41,679 bases of DNA from Streptomyces monashensis (GCF_001866665.1 NZ_MLYO01000093.1:1-41679); one strand, 5' to 3'. Shown: positions 16,549 through 24,091, counted from the first letter of the stretch. Translations and numbers: made by a program. Notes: generated by a model not told the origin, from the letters alone.

Positions 16549-16835
16549 GCCGGGCCGCCCTTGCCCGTGCGGCCGAACTGCTCGTCCAGGACGGACAGGC
16601 GGCGCCAGTACTCGTCCTCGTCGATCTCGCCGGAGGCGAAGCGGCGGCCCAGGACCGCGAGCGGGGAGTCCCCGGCCGGGCGGCCGCCGTCGACGGGCCG
16701 CTGCCAGGGACCGCGACCGCGCCACACGGTGCGGCGCAGGAGCGTGACGGCGCCGATCACGACGGCCGCCCAGATCAGCGGGAAGAACAGGATCCACGGG
16801 CCGGGCCCGCCGTGCCAGCTCGCCAGGGTCTGCAT
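16545..16835 (-). CDS. SHOCT domain membrane protein
   Basis: A 96-residue protein. Residues 12-35 form one transmembrane helix (PWILFFPLIWAAVVIGAVTLL). The C-terminus (about 58-90) is a SHOCT motif, LAVLGRRFASGEIDEDEYWRRLSVL. SHOCT modules occur at the ends of many small membrane proteins and are thought to mediate oligomerisation. It is the first gene of the exporter operon and overlaps the ATPase gene by four bases. The ATG is preceded by AAGGGAG about ten bases upstream. An accessory or assembly role for the exporter is an inference from position only. Confidence 0.85.
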   Translation of the reverse strand: MQTLASWHGGPGPWILFFPLIWAAVVIGAVTLLRRTVWRGRGPWQRPVDGGRPAGDSPLAVLGRRFASGEIDEDEYWRRLSVLDEQFGRTGKGGPA

Positions 16836-16863
16836 CTCGGGTCATCTCCCTTGTCGTCATGTC

Positions 16864-16882
16864 GTCCCCGGACTTCGGGGAC
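16864..16882. promoter_or_regulatory. leader hairpin of the exporter operon
   Basis: GTCCCCG and CGGGGAC pair perfectly around GACTT, 29 bp upstream of the SHOCT start codon. The arms share the GGGGAC string with the phased repeats farther upstream. It may be an additional regulator site or an mRNA hairpin in the leader. Confidence 0.35.
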
Positions 16883-16942
16883 TGACACGAGACTCCCTCC
16901 GGCAGGGGGTCCGGGTCGTCGTGCGGCCGGCGGCACAACGCA

Positions 16943-17024
16943 TACCCCCCGGGGAGTACGAGGCCGGGGGCGCGCCTGCTCCCTGGGGACCGATGCTCCG
17001 CGGGGACGGGCGCTCCTTGGGGAC
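16943..17024. promoter_or_regulatory. 17-bp-phased GCTCCnnGGGGAC repeats
   Basis: GCTCCCTGGGGAC (16978-16990), GCTCCGCGGGGAC (16995-17007) and GCTCCTTGGGGAC (17012-17024) recur at exactly 17 bp. Two steps earlier, 34 bp from the first copy, the near-palindrome TACCCCCCGGGGAGTA (16943-16958) has the same core, with a degenerate copy between. The group fills the divergent region between the exporter operon and the tetR operon. It looks like cooperative binding sites for a regulator of one or both operons. Confidence 0.55.
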
Positions 17025-17032
17025 TGGCGGAT

Positions 17033-17052
17033 TGTAACTACTAGTATGTACA
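17033..17052. promoter_or_regulatory. TetR operator overlapping a leaderless promoter
   Basis: TGTAACTACTAGTATGTACA is a 20-bp palindrome with 8 of 10 pairs matched and a perfect TACTAGTA core at 17039-17046. TACAGT at 17049-17054 lies six bases before the ATG at 17061 and fits a leaderless -10 element, so the palindrome covers the spacer and the -10. It is AT-rich in a GC-rich setting, as expected for autorepression by the downstream TetR protein. Confidence 0.6.
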
Positions 17053-17060
17053 GTGGATGC

Positions 17061-17636
17061 ATGAGCACCCCGGAGCGACTGATCGAGTCCACGCGCGAAC
17101 TGCTGTGGGAGCGCGGTTACGTGGGCACGAGCCCGAAGGCGATCCTGGAGCGCGCGGGCGCGGGCCAGGGCAGCATGTACCACCACTTCAAGGGCAAGCC
17201 CGATCTCGCCCTGGCGGCGATCCGGCGGACCGCCGACGACCTGCGCGCCACGGCCGAGCGCGTCCTCGCCGGGCCGGGCACGCCGTACGAGCGCATCGAG
17301 GCGTATCTGCTGCGCGAGCGGGACGTGCTGCGCGGCTGCCCGGTCGGCCGTCTCACGATGGATCCGGACGTGATCGCCAGCGAGGAGCTGCGCGCGCCGG
17401 TGGACGAGACGATCGCGTTCATCCGGCAGCGGATCGCCGAGCTCGTCGAAGAGGGCAAGCGGCAGGGGCAGTTCGCGCCCGGACTGGACGGTGAGGAGAT
17501 CGGCGCAGCCGTCCTCGCGACGGTCCAGGGCGGCTACGTCCTCGCCCGCGCCTCGGGCTCCCCCGCCGCGTTCGACGCGGGCGTGCGCGGCCTGCTCTCC
17601 CTGCTGACTCCTCCGGCCACCGGAAAGGACCGCTGA
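17061..17636 (+). CDS. TetR/AcrR family repressor
   Basis: A 191-residue regulator. The TetR helix-turn-helix occupies residues 5-50: LIESTRELLWERGYVGTSPKAILERAGAGQGSMYHHFKGKPDL. The C-terminal domain (about 60-185) is a ligand-binding helical bundle of the LmrA/YxaF-like type, with LRGCPVGRLTMDPDV near the middle. The ATG at 17061 was chosen because TACAGT sits six bases upstream. An ATG at 17046 would lie inside the operator palindrome. The stop is five bases before the DUF4865 gene, so the repressor is the first gene of a three-gene operon and probably controls it, responding to an unknown small molecule. Confidence 0.9.
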   Translation: MSTPERLIESTRELLWERGYVGTSPKAILERAGAGQGSMYHHFKGKPDLALAAIRRTADDLRATAERVLAGPGTPYERIEAYLLRERDVLRGCPVGRLTMDPDVIASEELRAPVDETIAFIRQRIAELVEEGKRQGQFAPGLDGEEIGAAVLATVQGGYVLARASGSPAAFDAGVRGLLSLLTPPATGKDR

Positions 17637-17641
17637 ATCCG

Positions 17642-18220
17642 ATGCATGCCATGCAGTACGAGCTGACGCTCCCCGCCGACTACGACACGGGGATCATCCG
17701 TACCCGGGTCGCCCGGATCGGGCATCTGCTCGACGACTGGGACGGCCTCGGCTTCAAGGCGTACCTGCTGCGCGAACGCGGGCGGTACGGCTCCGTGGTG
17801 AACCAGTACGCACCGTTCTACCTGTGGAACACGGTCGAGGGCATGAACCGCTTCCTGTGGGGCGGCGCCTTCCAGGGGCTGGTGAACGACTTCGGCAGGC
17901 CCACCGTACGGCAGTGGACCGGGCTGGGCTGCGCCGAGGGGACGGGTACGCGCGCGGCGCTCGCCGTGCGGCGCCGTCAACCGGTCGCGGAAGGCGTGGA
18001 GTTGGCCGGGACGGTGGAGGATGCCCTCGCCGAGACGCAGCGGCTGGCCGCCGAGGACGGCGCGGTGCTGGCGGCGGCGGCCGTGGACACGCGCGCGTGG
18101 GAGCTGGTGCACTTCTCGCTCTGGGAGCACGACTCCCCGAAGGCCGAGGGGGACGTCTTCCAGGTGCTGCACCTGTCCGCGCCCGGCCGGGACCGGCTCC
18201 CGCGGGGGCGGCAGTGGTGA
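17642..18220 (+). CDS. DUF4865 family protein
   Basis: A 192-residue soluble protein beginning MHAMQYELTLPADYDTGIIR. The N-terminal 100 residues (RVARIGHLLDDWDGLGFKAYLLRERGRYGSVVNQYAPFYLWNTVEGMNRFLWGG) match what I recall of DUF4865, with a ferredoxin-like dimeric barrel likely. The C-terminus has a second related stretch (WELVHFSLWEHDSPKAEGDVFQVLHLS). Members usually sit beside TetR or LysR regulators and small hydrolases or oxidoreductases; function is unknown. It lies five bases after tetR and overlaps the next gene by GTGA, so cotranslation is likely. ATG codons at 17642 and 17651 are both possible starts. Confidence 0.8.
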   Translation: MHAMQYELTLPADYDTGIIRTRVARIGHLLDDWDGLGFKAYLLRERGRYGSVVNQYAPFYLWNTVEGMNRFLWGGAFQGLVNDFGRPTVRQWTGLGCAEGTGTRAALAVRRRQPVAEGVELAGTVEDALAETQRLAAEDGAVLAAAAVDTRAWELVHFSLWEHDSPKAEGDVFQVLHLSAPGRDRLPRGRQW

Positions 18221-19125
18221 GGTTCGTCCGTACGGTTCTCGGCGACATCGCGCCCGAGGAGCTGGGCGTGTGCGACGCGCACGACCATCTCTTCCTGAGC
18301 AGCCCGAAGTTCCCGGGCCAGGAGCTGAACGACACCGCCGCGGCCCGGGCCGAGCTGGCGGCGTTCCGGGCGGCGGGCGGGGCGGCCGTCGTGCAGTGGA
18401 CGCCGTACGGCATGGGACGCCGGGCGGCGGACCTGCCCGAGCTGTCCCGGGCCACCGGGGTGACGCTGCTGTGTGCCACCGGCCTGCACCAAGCCGCCCA
18501 TTACACACCCGAGTTGCTCGCCGGGCTGCGCGGCCGGCTGGCCGAGGTGTTCGTGTCCGAGCTGACCGAGGGCATCGCTGCGACCGGGGTCCGGGCCGGG
18601 CTGATCAAGGTGGCGGGCGGCTTCCACGCGCTCGACGCGCACACCCGCTGGACGATGACGGCGGCGGCCGAGGCGAGCCGTGCCACCGGTGCGCCCATCG
18701 CCGTGCACCTGGAGATGGGCACCGGCGCGCTGGACGTACTGGAGCTGCTGTGCGGGGAGTTGGACGTGCCGGGCGATCGGGTGATCCTCGGGCATCTGAA
18801 CCGCTCTCCCGACCCGGTGGTGCAGCGGGAGGCCGCCGGCTCCGGCTGCTGGCTGGCCTTCGACGGACCGTCCCGCGCCCACCACGCCACCGATTGGCGC
18901 ATGCCGGATGCGGTGCGCGCCCTGGCGGAGGCCGGTTTCGCCGACCGGCTGCTGCTCGGCTGCGACACCGTGCTCGCCGGCGCCCGTTCGGTCGACGGCG
19001 GGCCCGGCATGCCGTACCTGCTGCGCAGGGTGCGACCGCGGCTGGTGGCGGAGTTGGGCGCGGAGCTGGTGGAGCGGATCCTCACGGAGCATCCGGGGCG
19101 GGCGTTCGGGATCGACGGACGGTGA
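18217..19125 (+). CDS. phosphotriesterase-family metal-dependent hydrolase
   Basis: A 302-residue amidohydrolase-superfamily protein with a full binuclear metal site. Ligands are His22 and His24 (CDAHDHLF), Lys131 for carbamylation (LIKVAGG), His164 (AVHLEMG), His193 (LGHLNRS) and Asp250 (LLGCDTV). This is the phosphotriesterase/lactonase set. Members hydrolyse lactones, organophosphates or carboxylesters; the usual natural substrates are lactones. GTG at 18217 overlaps the DUF4865 stop by four bases. Its association with a TetR repressor and DUF4865 suggests inducible breakdown of a small lactone or ester, which is an inference. It converges on the NUDIX gene. Confidence 0.9.
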   Translation: MRFVRTVLGDIAPEELGVCDAHDHLFLSSPKFPGQELNDTAAARAELAAFRAAGGAAVVQWTPYGMGRRAADLPELSRATGVTLLCATGLHQAAHYTPELLAGLRGRLAEVFVSELTEGIAATGVRAGLIKVAGGFHALDAHTRWTMTAAAEASRATGAPIAVHLEMGTGALDVLELLCGELDVPGDRVILGHLNRSPDPVVQREAAGSGCWLAFDGPSRAHHATDWRMPDAVRALAEAGFADRLLLGCDTVLAGARSVDGGPGMPYLLRRVRPRLVAELGAELVERILTEHPGRAFGIDGR

Positions 19126-19175
19126 GCGGTGGTGGCGTGCAGGGCGCGTCGGCCCCTACGGCGGTGCGGTGCGGC

Positions 19176-19910
19176 TCAGTTGTCGGCGTAGTGGCACAGG
19201 ACCGGGTGCAGGTAGTCGACGTGCGGGCCAGGGAGCCCGGACAGGTCCGGTGCCGGGCCGACCAGCTCGATCCGGTCGAACTCGGGGTCGTCACCGCGGG
19301 CGGTCTCCGCCGCCACCAGCTCGGCGTACCGGTCGTACAGCTCCTGTGCGGGACGCGGTGGGGCGAGGAACAGCACGCCGACGCTGCCGCGCTCGCCCCG
19401 GGTGGCCAGCCACCGGGTGAGGGCCTCGGGCGGGGTGTCGGAGCCGGTCTCCTCGGCCAGTTCGCGGGCTGCGTGGGCGCACAGCGCGGCGAGATCCAAC
19501 TCGCCGGTTCCGTCCGGGGGTTCGACGGTTCCGCCGGGCAGCTGCCAGCGGCCGGGAGCGGCGGTCGGGGGAGACATCCGGCCCACCATCAGACGGCCGT
19601 CGTCGGCGGGCTGGAGCACGGCCACGAACAGGGACGAGAGCGCGGGCGCGCCGGGCACGTGCCGCAGCGCGCGGTACCGGTAGGTGGCCCGCGCCCAGGT
19701 CAGCACCAGGCCGTCCGCGCCGTCGCGGTCCACCCCGACGAGCGCTGCCGCCGGGCCGTCGAAGAGGGCCGGGTTCGCCCGGACCGCCTTCTGCCACACC
19801 TCGTCCATCGCCGAGCGGTGCGGCCCCGACAGGGCCGGCAGAGCCGTCTCGACCAGGCGCAGGCGGGCGGCGGGCAGGAGTTCCACGGCCGGGGCGCCGT
19901 GCGCGGTCAC
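19176..19910 (-). CDS. NUDIX hydrolase with extended Nudix box
   Basis: A 244-residue protein. The NUDIX region has PGRWQLPGGTVEPPDG followed by CAHAARELAEETGSD. The glycine and the REL-EETG segment of the box are present, but the loop between them is longer than the usual GX5EX7 spacing. About 90 residues precede the NUDIX core (FDGPAAALVGVDRDG). NUDIX enzymes cleave nucleoside diphosphates linked to another group. GTG at 19910 overlaps the stop of the ROK gene by GTGA. The coupling to a sugar-type ROK regulator hints at a nucleotide-sugar or damaged-nucleotide substrate, but this is not shown. Confidence 0.85.
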   Translation of the reverse strand: MTAHGAPAVELLPAARLRLVETALPALSGPHRSAMDEVWQKAVRANPALFDGPAAALVGVDRDGADGLVLTWARATYRYRALRHVPGAPALSSLFVAVLQPADDGRLMVGRMSPPTAAPGRWQLPGGTVEPPDGTGELDLAALCAHAARELAEETGSDTPPEALTRWLATRGERGSVGVLFLAPPRPAQELYDRYAELVAAETARGDDPEFDRIELVGPAPDLSGLPGPHVDYLHPVLCHYADN

Positions 19911-21145
19911 CGCAGTGCCGCCAGCGGATCGTCCAGGACCGGCTGCCAGGCCAGTTCGGCCGCGCCGACCAGGCTGTTGTGGTCCAGCGTGCACGGCAGG
20001 ATCGGCACGCCGCCGCTCTGGCCCCACAGGCTGCGGTCCGCGACGACCGCGCGCAGCCGGCCGGGGTCGGCGTCCAGCAGGGTGCGGTGCAGGCCGCCGA
20101 GGATGATGCGGTCGGGGTTGAGGATGTTGACGAGCCCGGCGAGACCGAGGCCCAGGCGGTCGACGAGCGCCTCGGCGGCCGTACGGACGGACGGGTCGTC
20201 GTACCGCGTGCGCAGCAGGTCGTTGGCCTGCTGGAGCAGGGACACCTCGGGACCCGGCTCGCGGCCCGCCTCGATCAACAGCGCCAGCGGGTCCGCCTCG
20301 ACGTCGAGACAGCCACGGCTGCCGCAGTGACAGGGGCGGCCCTCCGGGTTGACCGTGAGGTGGCCGACCTCCAGCGCCAGGCCCGAACTGCCGGTGTGCA
20401 GACGGCCGTCGAGGACCAGGGCGCCGCCGACGCCCCGGTGTCCGGTGGCCACGCACAGCAGGTCCCGGGCGCCCCGGCCGGCGCCGTGCCGGTGTTCGGC
20501 GAGCGCCGCGAGGTTGACGTCGTTGCCCGCGAACGCGGGGCCGGTGAGGCCGGCGGCGCGCACGCACTCGGCGAAGATCCGGCGGACGGGGGCGCCGACC
20601 GGCCAGGCCAGATGCAGCGGGTTGAGGGCCAGTCCGTCGGGTTCGGCGACGGCCGACGGTACGGCGAGCCCGGCGCCGACGCAGCGGCGGCCCGTCGTGC
20701 GCAGCAGCTCGGCGCCCGCCTCCACCACCGAGCCGAGCACCTTCGCCGGGTCGGCGTCGACGGTCTCACAGCCCGGCGCGGTCGCCACGATCCGTCCGCC
20801 GAGGCCGACCAGCGCGGCCCGGAACCCGTCGGCGTGGACCTGGGCCGCCAGCGCCACCGGCCCGTCCTCGGCCAGCTCCAGCCGGTGCGAGGGCCGCCCC
20901 TGGGAGCCGGCGGCCGCACCCGGCCGGGCGTCCACCCGGATCAGCCCGAGCGCCTCCAGCTCGGCGGCCACCGCTCCCGCCGTCGCCCGGGTGACCCCGA
21001 GTTCGGCGGTGAGCACGGCACGGGTCGGTGCCCGCCCGGTGTGCACGAGCTCCAGCGCGGGCCCGAGCGCGCCGCGCCCTCGGTCCAGTCGCGCCCTCGA
21101 GGTCGTCCTCTCCCCCGCCGTCCGGGGGTCCGCCTTGCCGCTCAT
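19907..21145 (-). CDS. ROK family transcription regulator/sugar kinase-like protein
   Basis: A 412-residue protein. Residues 25-75 form a winged helix-turn-helix (VLTAELGVTRATAGAVAAELEALGLI). A ROK domain follows from about 95. It keeps the likely catalytic aspartate in GNDVNLAALAEH and the zinc motif CHCGSRGCLD preceded by GHLTVNP. The ATP loop is degenerate (GHRGVGGALV), so it more likely senses a sugar than phosphorylates one. NagC/XylR-type ROK proteins repress sugar catabolism. ATG at 21145 has GGGAGA at about eight bases. An in-frame GTG at 21175 would add ten residues. It lies 46 bp after alkB on the same strand and overlaps the NUDIX gene. Confidence 0.88.
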   Translation of the reverse strand: MSGKADPRTAGERTTSRARLDRGRGALGPALELVHTGRAPTRAVLTAELGVTRATAGAVAAELEALGLIRVDARPGAAAGSQGRPSHRLELAEDGPVALAAQVHADGFRAALVGLGGRIVATAPGCETVDADPAKVLGSVVEAGAELLRTTGRRCVGAGLAVPSAVAEPDGLALNPLHLAWPVGAPVRRIFAECVRAAGLTGPAFAGNDVNLAALAEHRHGAGRGARDLLCVATGHRGVGGALVLDGRLHTGSSGLALEVGHLTVNPEGRPCHCGSRGCLDVEADPLALLIEAGREPGPEVSLLQQANDLLRTRYDDPSVRTAAEALVDRLGLGLAGLVNILNPDRIILGGLHRTLLDADPGRLRAVVADRSLWGQSGGVPILPCTLDHNSLVGAAELAWQPVLDDPLAALR

Positions 21146-21191
21146 GAGGGCGAGTCTCCCATGATCCGCGATCACGGGTCCGGGCCGCCCG

Positions 21192-21854
21192 CTACAACCC
21201 GCTCACCCGCAGGGTGATGTTCAGCCGTCCGCGGAGCCCCAGCCGGGGCGGTGCCGTACCGGGACGTACGCGCGGCACCCCGTGGTAGGCCCGCCGGGAC
21301 GGCCCGCCGAAGACGAACAGATCGCCGCTGCGCAGCTCCACGTCGGTGTACGGCCGGGCGCGCGTCCCGGTGTTCCCGAAGCGGAACACACACGTGTCGC
21401 CGAGGCTCAGCGAGACCACCGGCGCGTCTGCGCGCTCGTCGGCGTCGCGGTGCATGCCCATGCGGGCCTCGCCGTCATAGAAGTTGATCAGCGCAATGTC
21501 GTACGAAGCCGAGGGGACCGCCGCCGGGCCGAGGGTGTCGGCGACCGCGCGGCGGCCCAGCTCGCCGAGCCAGGCCGGGAAGGGCTTGACCGGGGCGCCG
21601 TCGCCGTCGATGGCCGTGCGGGCATAGGCGTACGGGTACCAGTGCCAGCCCAGGCAGACCTGCCGGGCGGTCATCGTGCCGCCGCCGGGTGTGCGGACCG
21701 TGCGCAGTCCGGCCGGGGGCCGGGCCCAGTCACGGCAGGCGGCGAGCAGGTGCCGCTGCCCCTCGTCGTCCAGCCAGCCCGGGGCGTGCACGGCGCCCGG
21801 CGCGACTCCCGCACGCTCCCTGGGAAACAGCTCCGCGTCCACACGCTCCATCAT
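21192..21854 (-). CDS. alkB: AlkB-type 2-oxoglutarate/Fe(II) dioxygenase
   Basis: A 220-residue protein with all AlkB hallmarks. The iron ligands are His135 and Asp137 (ALINFYDGEARMGMHRDADE) and His191 (RAYHGVPRV). The 2-oxoglutarate arginines are Arg210 and Arg216 (RLNITLR). WHWYPYAY near 71 fits the nucleotide-recognition lid. The enzyme oxidatively removes alkyl lesions such as 1-methyladenine and 3-methylcytosine from DNA or RNA. Two ATGs (21854 and 21851) and an in-frame GTG at 21872 are candidate starts; none has a strong Shine-Dalgarno. It is divergent from an rRNA methyltransferase with only 55 bp between them. No ada or other alkylation-repair gene is seen. Confidence 0.92.
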   Translation of the reverse strand: MMERVDAELFPRERAGVAPGAVHAPGWLDDEGQRHLLAACRDWARPPAGLRTVRTPGGGTMTARQVCLGWHWYPYAYARTAIDGDGAPVKPFPAWLGELGRRAVADTLGPAAVPSASYDIALINFYDGEARMGMHRDADERADAPVVSLSLGDTCVFRFGNTGTRARPYTDVELRSGDLFVFGGPSRRAYHGVPRVRPGTAPPRLGLRGRLNITLRVSGL

Positions 21855-21909
21855 GACGCAGGCCCGCCGCACCGCCCCTGATCTGCGGCTCCGCTAGCCT
21901 GGGGGCACG

Positions 21910-23055
21910 ATGAGCGAGCGTATGACGACACCGTGGGGCGAGGTCGAGCTGACCCGCTTCCCCGAGGATCCCCGCGACCGGCTGCGTGCCTGGGACGCGT
22001 CCGACGCGTACCTGCTGCGTCACCTGGCCGAGGAGAAGGTGCCGCTCACCGGCGCGGTCGTGGTGGTCGGGGACCGCTGGGGCGCGCTGGCCACGGCGCT
22101 CGCCGCGCACCACCCGACGCAGATCACCGACTCCTTCCTCAGCCAGGAGGCGACCCGGGCGAATCTGGCGCGGGCCGGCGTGGAGCCGGGTGCCGTCCAG
22201 CTGCTCACCACCCAGGACCCGCCGCCGGAGCACGTGGACGTGCTGCTGGTGCGGGTGCCGAAGAGCCTCGCGCTGCTGGAGGACCAGCTGCTGCGGCTGG
22301 CGCCCGCCGTGCACGCGGGCACGGTCGTCGTCGGCACCGGCATGGTGAAGGAGATCCACACCTCCACGCTCCAGCTCTTCGAGCGGGTCCTCGGCCCGAC
22401 CCGCACCTCGCCGGCGCACCAGAAGGCCCGGCTGATCTTCTGCACCCCGGACCCGGCACTGCGGCGGCCCGCGAACCCGTGGCCGTACGCCTACGCCCTC
22501 CCGGACGGCATCGGGCCGGCCTCCGGGCGCACGGTCGTCAACCACGCCGGCGTCTTCTGCGCCGACCGGCTCGACATCGGCACGCGTTTCCTCCTGCGGC
22601 ATCTGCCCGGCCCGGGCGCCGCCCGCGTGGTGGACCTCGGCTGCGGCAACGGCGTCGTCGGTACGGCGGTCGCGCTGGCGGACCCGTCGGCCGAGGTGCT
22701 GTTCGTCGACGAGTCGTTCCAGGCGGTGGCCTCGGCGGAGGCGACGTACAAGGCCAACGGCGTACCCGGGCACGCGGAGTTCCGGGTCGGCGACGGGCTC
22801 GCCGGGGTGGCCCCGGGCAGCGTGGACCTCGTCCTGAACAACCCGCCGTTCCACTCCCACCAGGCGACGACCGACGCGACGGCATGGCGCATGTTCACCG
22901 GCGCGAAGCGCGCGCTGCGGCCGGGCGGCGAGCTGTGGGTGATCGGCAACCGCCATCTCGGGTACCACGTGAAGCTGAAACGGTTGTTCGGCAACTGCGA
23001 ACTGGTCGCCTCCGACCCGAAGTTCGTGGTGTTGCGGGCGGTCAGGAAGGACTGA
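21910..23055 (+). CDS. RlmG/RsmC-like rRNA guanine-N2 methyltransferase
   Basis: A 381-residue protein with a degenerate N-terminal methyltransferase-like domain (1-180) and an active C-terminal class I domain. SAM motif I is VVDLGCGNGVVG (DLGCGNG at 242-248). The N2-guanine catalytic motif is LNNPPFH (NPPF at 311-314), followed by a typical post-motif region ending GYHVKLKRLFGNCELVASDPKFVVLRA. Length and architecture match RlmG, which methylates G1835 of 23S rRNA, and also resemble RsmC of 16S rRNA; the actual target base is not certain. TAGCCT lies nine bases before the ATG, so the leader is only a few bases long. Confidence 0.88.
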   Translation: MSERMTTPWGEVELTRFPEDPRDRLRAWDASDAYLLRHLAEEKVPLTGAVVVVGDRWGALATALAAHHPTQITDSFLSQEATRANLARAGVEPGAVQLLTTQDPPPEHVDVLLVRVPKSLALLEDQLLRLAPAVHAGTVVVGTGMVKEIHTSTLQLFERVLGPTRTSPAHQKARLIFCTPDPALRRPANPWPYAYALPDGIGPASGRTVVNHAGVFCADRLDIGTRFLLRHLPGPGAARVVDLGCGNGVVGTAVALADPSAEVLFVDESFQAVASAEATYKANGVPGHAEFRVGDGLAGVAPGSVDLVLNNPPFHSHQATTDATAWRMFTGAKRALRPGGELWVIGNRHLGYHVKLKRLFGNCELVASDPKFVVLRAVRKD

Positions 23056-23072
23056 CGGGACACCGCGTACGG

Positions 23073-23933
23073 TCAGGCCGACGTCCGGCTCAGCACTCCG
23101 ATGATCCGGCGCACCTCGTCCGCCATCGCCTCCCTCCCCACGCTCAGGTACTTCCGTGAGTCGACGGCCTCGGGGTGGGCGGCGAGGAACTCCCGGATCG
23201 CCCCGGTCATCGCCACGTTGAGCGCCGTGCCGACGTTGACCTTGGCGATACCGCCCGCGACCGCCTCGACCAGGCCGTCGTCCGGTACGCCGGAGGAGCC
23301 GTGCAGGACGAGCGGGACGGCGAGCGCCGCGGACAGCTGCTTCAGCAGGGCGTGGTCGAGGCGGGCCGTACGGGTGGTCATCGCGTGCACGCTGCCGACG
23401 GCGACGGCGAGCGCGTCGACGCCGGTGCCGGTCACGAAGTCACGGGCCTGGTCGGGATCGGTGCGCGCGCCGGGCGCGTGGGCGTCCAGCGGAGGTCTGC
23501 CGTCCTTGCCGCCGACCTGCCCCAACTCGGCCTCGATCCAGAGCCCTTGGGAATGCGCCCAGTCGGCGGCGGCCCGGGTGGCGGAGAGGTTGTCGGCGTA
23601 CGGCAGCCGGGCCGCGTCGTACATCACCGAACCGAACCCCGCGCCCGGTGCCTGCCGCAGCAGGTCGTCGCTCTGCACGTGGTCCAGGTGCAACGCGACG
23701 GGTACGGCGGCCCGTTCGGCGGCGGCGACGGCGGCGTGGGCCAGCGGCAGCAGGCGTCCGTAGCGGAACTTGACGGCGTTCTCGCTGACTTGGAGGACGA
23801 CGGGAGACTGGGCCGATTCGGCGCCGGCGATGACGGCTTCGACGTGTTCCAGGGTGATGACGTTGAAGGCGGCGACGGCGGAGCGGGCCGTGGAAGCGGA
23901 GGTGATCAGCTCGCCTGTGTTCACGAGGGGCAC
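23073..23933 (-). CDS. class II fructose/tagatose-bisphosphate aldolase family protein
   Basis: A 286-residue zinc-dependent aldolase of the FbaA/GatY/AgaY family. LHLDHVQS gives catalytic Asp84 and zinc ligand His85; IEAELGQVGG is the conserved glutamate loop. His183 (VGSVHAM) and His211 (VLHGSSG) complete the zinc site, and KVNVGT binds phosphate. The family cleaves ketose bisphosphates to dihydroxyacetone phosphate and an aldehyde. GTG at 23933 was chosen because GGAAGGA lies eight bases upstream and the N-terminus MPLVNTGELI is typical; an upstream in-frame TTG would lie over that ribosome binding site. With the SIS gene and DeoR regulator it resembles an aga (amino-sugar) locus, making AgaY-like tagatose-bisphosphate aldolase activity plausible. 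Confidence 0.88.
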   Translation of the reverse strand: MPLVNTGELITSASTARSAVAAFNVITLEHVEAVIAGAESAQSPVVLQVSENAVKFRYGRLLPLAHAAVAAAERAAVPVALHLDHVQSDDLLRQAPGAGFGSVMYDAARLPYADNLSATRAAADWAHSQGLWIEAELGQVGGKDGRPPLDAHAPGARTDPDQARDFVTGTGVDALAVAVGSVHAMTTRTARLDHALLKQLSAALAVPLVLHGSSGVPDDGLVEAVAGGIAKVNVGTALNVAMTGAIREFLAAHPEAVDSRKYLSVGREAMADEVRRIIGVLSRTSA

Positions 23934-24091
23934 TTCGGGTGTCCTTCCCAAACGCGGACCGGGGGTGGCCGGGGGCCGAGGGCTGAGGAGCGTGGGTGAG
24001 CGGGACGGTCGGGTCCTGGTCGCAGGGGGCGGCCGGAAGTGGCGGTCCGAGGTGACGGGGACGCGGCCGGACGCCGGATGAGAGTGGTCCG

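Noticed and set aside
15796..16938. Extended 380-residue form of the ABC ATPase
   Set aside because: The extra N-terminus lies over the SHOCT gene in another frame. The ATG at 16548 gives a standard-length ATPase and an ATGA overlap.
18497..18502. TTA-like strings inside other coding genes (for example CATTAC at 18497)
   Set aside because: They are out of frame (read as His-Tyr or Gly-Tyr); only 7841-7843 is an in-frame TTA.
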